Below the pieces are notes generated by a model, which made no database searches, had not been told where the DNA came from, and saw only the letters and a list, made by a program, of their open reading frames with translations. A stretch of DNA of 9,385 nucleotides from positions 1-9,385 of the forward strand of contig CAYNGJ010000035.1 of NCBI GenBank assembly GCA_964396895.1, given 5' to 3'. Positions 1 to 5,761 of this stretch are shown here, piece after piece. This DNA is from UBA2334 sp964396895. GTDB lineage: Bacteria > Pseudomonadota > Gammaproteobacteria > Burkholderiales > Burkholderiaceae_C. The stretch's first letter is position 1; each line of letters starts with the position of its first letter. A program made the position numbers and the translations under genes.

Positions 1-52
1 CGTTGGGCTCATAACCCAAAGGTCGCAAGTTCAAATCTTGCCTCCGCAACCA
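1..52 (+). tRNA. Initiator tRNA-fMet (CAT), 5' part cut off by window edge
   Basis: The visible part runs from the anticodon arm to an encoded CCA end. The anticodon stem TTGGG/CCCAA (3-7 with 15-19) encloses the loop CTCATAA, with anticodon CAT at 10-12. The TΨC stem GCAAG/CTTGC (25-29 with 37-41) is perfect and encloses TTCAAAT. The 3' acceptor strand CTCCGCA is followed by discriminator A and CCA at 50-52. Three consecutive G:C pairs next to the anticodon loop are the hallmark of initiator rather than elongator tRNA-Met. The acceptor strand ending in A is also consistent with the unpaired 1-72 position of initiators, but the 5' strand lies outside the window, so this cannot be checked. Confidence 0.93.
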
Positions 53-76
53 ATAAAATCAAGCATCTAGCTTGTT

Positions 77-109
77 AAAAAGCCCTCAAATTGAGGGCTT
101 TTTTGTTTT
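77..109. terminator. Rho-independent terminator, probably bidirectional
   Basis: An inverted repeat AAAAAGCCCTC (77-87) / GAGGGCTTTTT (93-103) surrounds a 5-base loop, and the plus strand continues into a T-rich tract to 109. It lies 25 bases after the tRNA CCA end and fits as its terminator. Read on the minus strand the hairpin also ends in five T's, so it could stop transcripts from the gene array that ends at 200. The plus-strand T-tract is longer, so termination there should be stronger. Confidence 0.88.
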
Positions 110-199
110 CGGTCGTCTTTAAACGTCGTCAGCGTAAGGGCCCGAGGTTGGGTTCGCTGTGGTGCGTGAAGCCGCATGTCCACCGCCGACACATCCCGC

Positions 200-781
200 T
201 CAGGCTTGCGCACTGTCCCCGCGTCTGACCCTCATGTCCTGACCCATCGCCCGGATGTCCTCCAGGCTGAGCAGTTCATTCGCTGCGGGGTAAACGCATT
301 GCTCCTCCAGTTGAATGTGCTGGTCGTAGAGGGAGACGAATTCTGTCAACCATTGGACTTCTTCAGGGGTGAGCGGGTGCCAGGGTGCGTTGCCCAGTTG
401 GTCAATGCGTTGCAACACCTGTCTGGCTTGGGTCCACCGCTGGTTCATGGTCTGGTGGTCGCTTTGCAGTTGCCGCACCACGGCGTGCAGGCCATGGCGG
501 TCAGGTCCAGCCAGTACCGCCGGGAACACGTGTTGCTCTTCGTCTTGGTGGTGGTGGGGTGCTGCCAAATCAAAGTAGCGCATGACGTCACGGGCCGCTT
601 GGGCGGCACTGAGGTCCCAGCCTTTGGCGCTCAGGTGTTCGCACAGCCGTGTCAATAGGGAGAGCATTCGCTCCACGCGCTCATGGCAGGCGCTGAGCAT
701 GTCGAACGGGTCGTTAAATCCAGCACCGGGTGATCTGTGACCCGGCAAGGAGGCGTTGGGCACGGGCAAACGGCTGCTCAT
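200..781 (-). CDS. Hemerythrin domain-containing protein
   Basis: This 193-residue protein has the helical HHE/hemerythrin pattern that binds a non-haem di-iron centre. Visible candidate ligands, in order, are H33 in CHERVERM, H76-H78 with E81/E82 and H84 in HHHQDEEQHVFP, H109 in DHQTM, and H155 with E159/E160 in HIQLEEQCVYP. Family members bind O2 or NO, or act in iron and nitrosative-stress responses; which applies here cannot be read from the sequence. There is no signal peptide, so it should be cytosolic. The first 25 or so residues are a Pro/Gly-rich extension before the first helix. It is the last gene of the minus-strand array and starts 3 bases after the preceding stop codon, which suggests translational coupling. 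No strong Shine-Dalgarno site is seen. M28 is an alternative start that would keep all metal ligands. Confidence 0.9.
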   Translation of the reverse strand: MSSRLPVPNASLPGHRSPGAGFNDPFDMLSACHERVERMLSLLTRLCEHLSAKGWDLSAAQAARDVMRYFDLAAPHHHQDEEQHVFPAVLAGPDRHGLHAVVRQLQSDHQTMNQRWTQARQVLQRIDQLGNAPWHPLTPEEVQWLTEFVSLYDQHIQLEEQCVYPAANELLSLEDIRAMGQDMRVRRGDSAQA

Positions 782-784
782 GGT

Positions 785-1189
785 TTAACCCAGTTGAACC
801 GCTTGACCCCTGGGGTTGAAGGGGATGAGATTGCTCAATTGCCCCTGTTTGATGGCTTCCACCATCTGCTGCAAGGGTTCATCGGCATCTTCGCTTCGGG
901 GGGGGAGCCCCAGGGGACCAGACATTGCCGACGCGAACACCATGCCCCAGGGCTTGCCAAACGCCGCTGCTTCATCGGTCAGCTCTTGGAAATTCTGGAT
1001 TTCATCCGGGCTCTTGTCCACGCACATGAGCGGAACGAGGGCACCACCTTCGCCGCGTTCGAATCTGGCCCGTTGTGCCGCTGTGCTGTCGGCGGGCAAC
1101 TCAATGCCTGCGAACACAAATAACAGGCGTTGCGGCGTGGGTTGCGCCCTGGCTGCCAGGAGCAGATCGTCAAAATGGGTGATGTTCAT
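785..1189 (-). CDS. Conserved protein of unknown function (134 aa; family often named 'ribonucleotide reductase subunit alpha')
   Basis: A small soluble protein of 134 residues with no membrane segment, no signal peptide and one cysteine (C56). It resembles from memory a family common in Burkholderiales with a conserved N-terminus (FDDLL..A), a core RLLFVFAGIELP, then GEGGALVPLMCVDKSPDE, a Ser/Gly loop, and a C-terminus with LQQMVEAIK and IPF...G..VQL. Database entries in that family often carry the name 'ribonucleotide reductase subunit alpha', but none of the reductase motifs (NPCGE, PTGT) are present and it is far too short, so I would not transfer that function. I chose the ATG at 1189 because it overlaps the stop of the upstream nitroreductase as ATGA, and because the residues encoded further upstream in this frame look like noise from the nitroreductase gene. 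The stop is 3 bases before the hemerythrin start. The true role is unknown. An 8-base C run on the coding strand (898-905) falls inside the gene without breaking the frame. Confidence 0.85.
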   Translation of the reverse strand: MNITHFDDLLLAARAQPTPQRLLFVFAGIELPADSTAAQRARFERGEGGALVPLMCVDKSPDEIQNFQELTDEAAAFGKPWGMVFASAMSGPLGLPPRSEDADEPLQQMVEAIKQGQLSNLIPFNPRGQAVQLG

Positions 1190-1821
1190 GGGTTGTGAGG
1201 TGAAGTTGAAGGGGGCTGTCCCAGTGTGTGAACGTAGTCCGTCCACGCCGGACGAACGCGAGCGGGTTTGCGCGTGTGGGCGGTGCCCACACTGATGAAG
1301 CAGGGCGCATGTTCGTGTGGTTGCAGTCCGAACAACTGGCGCAATCCTGGTGACTTGAGCGCTTTTCCGCTGGTGAGGGCCGAGCCAAACCCGAGTGCGG
1401 TGGCCATCAGCAGCATGTTCTGGACGGCGCACCCGGCAGAAATCAGACGTTCATGCAGGTCAATGTCTGCATCTCCGCACTGCTCATCCACCACCAGCAA
1501 CAGCAGCACGGGGGCTCGGAAGGCTTTCTCACGGGCCTGCGCGCACTGCTCGTCAGTGGCTGAGGCATCGCGCTCGGTCAGTGCCTGTTCAAAGGCCTCG
1601 GCCAATGCGGAGCGCTGCTCGGCGGGCACCAGCACCAAGCGCCAGGGGAGCAATTGGCCGTGGTCAGGTGCTGCTGCAGCAGCACCGAGAATGGTGAGCA
1701 ACTCGTGGGTGTCGGGACCGGGCGCCAGCAGTCGCTTGGGCAAAATGGTTTGCCGCGTGTGGATCAGGTCATGCGCCACTTGCGCAAGGGCCTGAAAGGG
1801 ATCTGGGGGCAGGTGTGTCAT
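1186..1821 (-). CDS. Nitroreductase family protein (YdjA-like flavoprotein)
   Basis: This 211-residue protein belongs to the FMN-dependent nitroreductase fold. Visible blocks are HTRQTILPKRL (21-31) where family members bind the FMN phosphate, AAAAPDHGQLLPWRLVLV (48-65), whose APDHxxxxPW core matches E. coli YdjA as I remember it, the FRAPVLLLLVV strand (101-111), SAGCAVQNMLLMATALGFG (128-146), and FISVGTAHTRKPAR near the end (175-188). Such enzymes reduce nitro compounds, quinones or enones with NAD(P)H; the natural substrate is unknown. It is somewhat longer than YdjA (183 residues in E. coli) because of extra residues at both ends. The gene is first in a three-gene coupled set and follows a 129-base gap after nnrS. 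No good Shine-Dalgarno site precedes the ATG at 1821, so the start is the least certain part. The context suggests a stress or detoxification role in nitrate-respiring cells, which is inference. Confidence 0.9.
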   Translation of the reverse strand: MTHLPPDPFQALAQVAHDLIHTRQTILPKRLLAPGPDTHELLTILGAAAAAPDHGQLLPWRLVLVPAEQRSALAEAFEQALTERDASATDEQCAQAREKAFRAPVLLLLVVDEQCGDADIDLHERLISAGCAVQNMLLMATALGFGSALTSGKALKSPGLRQLFGLQPHEHAPCFISVGTAHTRKPARVRPAWTDYVHTLGQPPSTSPHNP

Positions 1822-1950
1822 GGGCGCAGTGGCAGCCGCTCAGGCGACCCGTGTCAAACAAAGGTTTGAGGCAGTTTATGCGCTCGTGCGTGGTTTGACC
1901 ATGCGCCAAAGGGAGTATGCGGGTTCGTCCGTTGGGAGGAGTCGTGCTCC
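1822..1950 (-). promoter_or_regulatory. Intergenic gap with a short palindrome; possible promoter/operator for the nitroreductase set
   Basis: This 129-base gap between nnrS and the nitroreductase gene is the longest break in the minus-strand array. On the coding strand it contains TCAAAC-CTTT-GTTTGA, a perfect 6-base inverted repeat (1854-1869), and another TCAAACC copy 29 bases upstream (1892-1898). The right half of the palindrome overlaps TTGACA (1857-1852), a perfect match to a sigma-70 -35 box, but no convincing -10 box follows at 16-18 bases. There is no hairpin with a T-tract, so no terminator for the upstream genes is evident. It may hold a secondary promoter, but read-through from the nar genes is equally possible. 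Confidence 0.3.
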
Positions 1951-3279
1951 TCAGTCTGGACGTCCATCGGCCCTGGGCTGTCCATACCAGCGAATGAGAC
2001 GCAGTCCCCAGAGGCCCATCAGCAGTGCCCACAGGGCGGCGGCCAGGGCCAGCCCCCACCCAGGAACGCTGGGGAGGGAGGAGGCGATGCGCAGCAACAC
2101 CGCCACCTGCAACCACCAGAACAGCACCCAGACCCAGTTGTCGGCCACCAAAGTGCGCCCACTGTGCCCGCAAGACACGCGGGTCACCATGGCCAGCAAC
2201 AGGGAGCCCAGAAAACCCATGGTCAAGGCGTGCAACGCACCCAGACCCAGCACCGGTACCCCCAGGCGCAGACCCAGGAGTTGAGACGCACCAGACAGAA
2301 TCAGCGCCAGACTCAACCACAGAAAGCCCAGGTGCAGCATGGCCAGCAGGCGAATCTTCAGGCTCTGGACCAGGCCCCAGACCACCGCGAGCCAAGCAAC
2401 CACACTGCCCGCAGCCAGCTCGCACAACCCGAGGAAGAGCATCCATGCGCGCGGGCTTTTCGCGCCATCCATGGTGTCGCCCGTGGTCAACAGTGGCGCC
2501 CACACCGCCGCCAGCTCCATGGCCACCACCCCGAGCAGGAACCAGAACACCCAGAACGGGCGCCAGGCATCGATGAAAGGCAAGGCACTGGAGGTGAAGA
2601 AGGGCAACATCCGGTGGAGCACGGCCACAAACGTGACCACCACAAACCCCCACAAACCCGTCTTGACGCAGGCCAGCGCCAGGTCGATATGACCGAACGC
2701 CGTGGCCACGGCCATCGCCAGCAGGCTGAGCAGCCCGACGGCACCGCCCCAACCGACTGCCTTGGCATGCAGCCGATCGGCTGCCGCACTGGCCCACACC
2801 AGCCGCCAAAAGCGACCGTACATCGCCGTCAGGCCGACGACTGCCAGTGTGGCCCCCCCCAGTGCCAGACGTGCATCAAGGTGCGCGCCCGTCAGCCACA
2901 GCAGCCACCCGCCGAATTGCAGCAGCAGTGGCCACAGCAGGTGGGATGCATGTGGCCCTGCAACGCCCAGCCACTTCGGGCCGGCTGTGAAGACAAACCC
3001 GGCGAAGAACAAGGGCATGAATCCAAACGTCATCACCGCCGCATGAACGAGGCTGGGTGACAGTGCGGGAACCAGCCCCAGGCCCCAACCCACCCGGTCC
3101 AGCTGAACCAGTGCCCACCAGGCACTGGCGGTCAACAGCAATGCCACGGCCAGAAAAAACCCCAACCGATGCGGTGCCCACAACAAGGCCTGAGCGCGCC
3201 AACCCGCCTGTGAGGACGGTGGGACCACCGCTGGATGGGGCCGGGGGCGTTGCGCGAGTGCCGAGGGTGTGGGGGCCAT
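1951..3279 (-). CDS. nnrS: NnrS family membrane protein (nitric oxide/nitrosative stress)
   Basis: A very hydrophobic 442-residue inner-membrane protein with about twelve predicted membrane segments. It carries the conserved stretches of the NnrS family: HRLGFFLA (37-44), H79 followed by MTFGFMPLFFAGFVFTAGPKW (83-103), VLHRMLPFFT (220-229), LHLGFLWL (315-322), and LHALTMGFLGSLLLAMVTR with SCGHSGR (349-375). NnrS is a haem- and copper-containing protein that relieves nitrosative stress during denitrification in other proteobacteria; the conserved histidines are candidate metal ligands. It is slightly longer than the roughly 400-residue norm, mainly through a Pro-rich, Arg-containing N-terminal tail. 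The ATG at 3279 is only 7 bases after the reductase stop, and a TAAGG Shine-Dalgarno-like site (3285-3289) uses that stop codon, so the two genes are probably translationally coupled. Regulation is expected to follow the upstream nar genes. Confidence 0.93.
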   Translation of the reverse strand: MAPTPSALAQRPRPHPAVVPPSSQAGWRAQALLWAPHRLGFFLAVALLLTASAWWALVQLDRVGWGLGLVPALSPSLVHAAVMTFGFMPLFFAGFVFTAGPKWLGVAGPHASHLLWPLLLQFGGWLLWLTGAHLDARLALGGATLAVVGLTAMYGRFWRLVWASAAADRLHAKAVGWGGAVGLLSLLAMAVATAFGHIDLALACVKTGLWGFVVVTFVAVLHRMLPFFTSSALPFIDAWRPFWVFWFLLGVVAMELAAVWAPLLTTGDTMDGAKSPRAWMLFLGLCELAAGSVVAWLAVVWGLVQSLKIRLLAMLHLGFLWLSLALILSGASQLLGLRLGVPVLGLGALHALTMGFLGSLLLAMVTRVSCGHSGRTLVADNWVWVLFWWLQVAVLLRIASSLPSVPGWGLALAAALWALLMGLWGLRLIRWYGQPRADGRPD

Positions 3280-3286
3280 GGCCGCC

Positions 3287-5719
3287 TTATCCGCAGGTAC
3301 CCAGGTAGCCGCACTGGGTGCAGCAGTCGCAGCCGTCTTTGCGGATCACGGCATGCGCACCGCACTCGGGGCATTTTTTGCCCGCCATCACCGGCAGCGT
3401 GGCGAGTGCACCTGTGGGGCTGGCCGTGCTGGAGCTGCCCCAGGCCTGGGGTGAATCTGCCGCCGTGTCCGTGTTGCGGCGCGCGATGATCTGCTGGATG
3501 GCATAGGCGATGGCGGCCACCTCCGAGTCGTGCCACATGGGCACGTGCGTGCCGTCGGCCTTGGTGTGCAGGCCCAAGCGCACCGGTCCTCTGTCCCATG
3601 CGACTTTGCGCATGTCGTTCAAGGCCCTGGCCAAAAAGCCACCGCGCGCGGCCAGTGACAACAAGCGCATGCTGGCGGTGACCCATTGCTGTGACTCGCC
3701 GCTTTGCCCCACGGGCATGAAGAACTCGATGGCCCTTTGCACCGACGTTTGACCGTCGGCGCCGTCCATGGGCAGGAATGACACCACGAGGTACAGCGTT
3801 TTGTGGCCCTCGTGTGTCCAGTATTCGATCTTCTCCACCACCGCTGGTAAACCACCTTTTGGCCGTTTTTCGACCACGGCGCTCATCAGGTCTGTGTTGT
3901 TTGCTACTGTTTTCTCCCTCTCCGTGGGGGTGACTTCCAGCACGGACCCCAGGATGGCGTTGGGGCGGTAGGTGGCCAGGCCCTTCAGGTGAGCGCCCCA
4001 TGCCTGCCGGTACAAGCCCTTGAAGTCCTCGTAGGGGTGATCGGCAGGCACGTTGACGGTTTTGGAAATGGCGGTGTCCACAAATGGCTGCACCACCTCC
4101 ATCATGGCGATGTGGTCGCTGGCCGCCATGGACAGGGCCGATACAAAGTACTCGGGCAGATTGTCCACGTCCCCGCCTTGTTCACGGTACACGCGCCAGG
4201 CGTGGTCTTCCACGTTGTACTCTGTGGTGCTGCCGTCCGATTCGCGTTTTTTTCGGCGGTACACCCAAGAGAACGGCGGTTCGATCCCGTTGGATGCGTT
4301 GTCGGCAAATGCCAGGCTCACGGTGCCCGTGGGGGCGATGGACAACAAATGGCTGTTGCGAAGGCCATGGGTGCGGATGGCCGCTTTCAGGGCTTCAGGC
4401 AGACGGCTCGCAAAGGTACCGGGCGCCAGGTAGCGCTCCGCGTCGAAGCGGGGGAATACCCCCTTTTCCTGCCCCAGCTGGACAGATGCGGCGTAGGCCG
4501 CGTCTCGCATGCACTCGGCAATGCGGGCGGCCATGGCGCGGCCTTCGTCTCGGTCGTAGCGCAAGCCCAGCATGGTCAGTGTGTTGCCCATGCCCGTGAA
4601 GCCCACGCCAATGCGGCGCTTGGCCTGTGCCTCTTCCCGCTGCTGAGGCAGGGGCCAGAACGTGAGGTCCAGCACATTGTCGAGCGCGCGCACCTGCAGC
4701 GCCACCGCTTGTTCGAAGGCGGCAAAGTCGAATGCCGATACCCCTCCAAACCCGAAAGGGTGTCGAACGAACCGGGGCAGGATGACGGGCCCCAGGTCGC
4801 AGCAGCCGTACGGAGGCAAGGGCTGTTCCCCGCAGGGGTTGGTGGCTGCGATGCCTTCGCAGTAGTTCAGGTTGTTGTCGCGGTGGATGTGGTCCAGAAA
4901 CAGAATACCGGGTTCGGCAAAGTCGTAGGCAGACCGCATGACCGTGTCCCACAGTTCACGGGCGGGCAGCGTGCGGTACACCCACAGGCCATCGGCACGC
5001 TGGTGGGTGCCCTGTTGACGAAGGGCCGTACCCGGTGGTGCACGGTGCACCAGCTCCCAGGCTTGCTCTTGGTCCAGGGCGTGCATGAAGGCATCGGTCA
5101 CCCCCACCGACACATTGAAGTTGTTCCAGCGCCCGGGTGTGCGCTTGGCTGTGATGAATTCCAGTACGTCGGGGTGGTCAATGCGCAGCACCCCCATTTG
5201 TGCGCCACGCCTGGCGCCCGCGCTCTCGACGGTCGAGCATGACTGGTCAAACACGTTGATGTAGCTGCACGGTCCAGACGCCATCGACGCCGTGCCTTTG
5301 ACCTCGGCCCCTTTGGGGCGAATGCGGGAAAAGTCGTATCCCACACCACCGCCTCGGCGCATGGTTTCGGCGGCTTCACGCAGGGCCTCGTAGATGCCGG
5401 GGTAACCCTCGCTGTCGGTTCCCTGGATGCAGTCCCCTACGGGTTGCACGAAACAGTTGATGAGCGTGGCCTGTATGCCGGTGCCCGCTGCGCTCATGAT
5501 GCGTCCGGCCCCAATTGCCCCTGCGTGCAGGTTGGCCAAAAACCGCGACTCCCAGGTCGGTCTGTCCGCCTCGGCCTCCACCGAGGCCAGCGCGCGTGCC
5601 ACGCGCTGGTACAGGTCCTCAAGCCCTTGTTCTCCGGGTTTGAGGTATTTCTCGCTCAGGACATCCTGACTGATGGGTTGACTGGTGGTCGGTGCCCGAT
5701 GGGCGTGTTCACGTTTCAT
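3287..5719 (-). CDS. nrdJ: Class II (adenosylcobalamin-dependent) ribonucleoside-diphosphate reductase
   Basis: A single-chain 810-residue ribonucleotide reductase that makes deoxynucleotides without needing oxygen. The active site NPCGE (294-298) supplies N294, the thiyl-radical C296 and E298. C89 in LINCF and C307 in YGCCDLG are positioned as the redox pair: C307 is 11 residues after the radical cysteine, the same spacing as in Thermotoga maritima NrdJ. The PTGT loop (463-466) and SNGIEP (476-481) follow. The C-terminus is a Ser/Ala-rich linker and then a Cys cluster (C783, C786, C797, C799, C800, C803, C809), as in class II enzymes, for redox transfer or zinc binding. The protein enters the catalytic fold within about 20 residues, so it has no ATP-cone. 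No radical-generating small subunit or glycyl-radical activase is nearby, which agrees with cobalamin use. It starts 42 bases after the parvulin stop with a weak Shine-Dalgarno site. Its position inside a nar gene array implies expression during nitrate respiration. Confidence 0.95.
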   Translation of the reverse strand: MKREHAHRAPTTSQPISQDVLSEKYLKPGEQGLEDLYQRVARALASVEAEADRPTWESRFLANLHAGAIGAGRIMSAAGTGIQATLINCFVQPVGDCIQGTDSEGYPGIYEALREAAETMRRGGGVGYDFSRIRPKGAEVKGTASMASGPCSYINVFDQSCSTVESAGARRGAQMGVLRIDHPDVLEFITAKRTPGRWNNFNVSVGVTDAFMHALDQEQAWELVHRAPPGTALRQQGTHQRADGLWVYRTLPARELWDTVMRSAYDFAEPGILFLDHIHRDNNLNYCEGIAATNPCGEQPLPPYGCCDLGPVILPRFVRHPFGFGGVSAFDFAAFEQAVALQVRALDNVLDLTFWPLPQQREEAQAKRRIGVGFTGMGNTLTMLGLRYDRDEGRAMAARIAECMRDAAYAASVQLGQEKGVFPRFDAERYLAPGTFASRLPEALKAAIRTHGLRNSHLLSIAPTGTVSLAFADNASNGIEPPFSWVYRRKKRESDGSTTEYNVEDHAWRVYREQGGDVDNLPEYFVSALSMAASDHIAMMEVVQPFVDTAISKTVNVPADHPYEDFKGLYRQAWGAHLKGLATYRPNAILGSVLEVTPTEREKTVANNTDLMSAVVEKRPKGGLPAVVEKIEYWTHEGHKTLYLVVSFLPMDGADGQTSVQRAIEFFMPVGQSGESQQWVTASMRLLSLAARGGFLARALNDMRKVAWDRGPVRLGLHTKADGTHVPMWHDSEVAAIAYAIQQIIARRNTDTAADSPQAWGSSSTASPTGALATLPVMAGKKCPECGAHAVIRKDGCDCCTQCGYLGTCG

Positions 5720-5730
5720 GGTCTTGGTTC

Positions 5731-5744
5731 CCGCCTGTGGGCGG
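5731..5744 (-). promoter_or_regulatory. Small hairpin overlapping the putative nrdJ ribosome-binding site
   Basis: On the coding strand CCGCC-CACA-GGCGG forms a 5-base-pair GC hairpin in the 42-base gap before the reductase ATG. Its 3' arm plus the next bases (GGCGGGA) is the only purine-rich stretch at a suitable distance from the start codon. Folding could dampen translation. The stem is short, so this may be chance in GC-rich DNA. Confidence 0.25.
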
Positions 5745-5761
5745 TCGGTTGCTGGGTCAGG

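Noticed and set aside
30..52. tRNA 3' end as attachment site of an integrated element
   Set aside because: I see no second copy of the tRNA end in the window and no integrase. The neighbouring genes form an ordinary nar array.
1892..1910. FNR/NnrR-like site (TTTGAC...GCCAAA)
   Set aside because: The two halves are one base too far apart for the TTGAT-N4-ATCAA type and the inner bases do not match, so I do not call it.
2164..3060. 298-codon plus-strand open frame opposite nnrS
   Set aside because: Extremely Gln/Pro/His-rich with no domain, as expected from the complement of hydrophobic membrane-protein codons.
3132..4001. 289-codon minus-strand open frame overlapping the reductase and nnrS in another frame
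   Set aside because: The overlapped frames encode conserved proteins without interruption. This frame is Arg/His/Gly-rich noise and not a frameshifted piece of either.
3989..5242. Long open frame on the plus strand (417 codons) opposite the reductase gene
   Set aside because: It is antisense to a gene with unmistakable motifs. The translation has no recognisable domain and looks like a complement of GC-rich codons.
5720..5761. Cobalamin riboswitch before the cobalamin-dependent reductase
   Set aside because: The gap is only 42 bases, far too short for a cobalamin riboswitch, and no B12-box-like sequence is visible.
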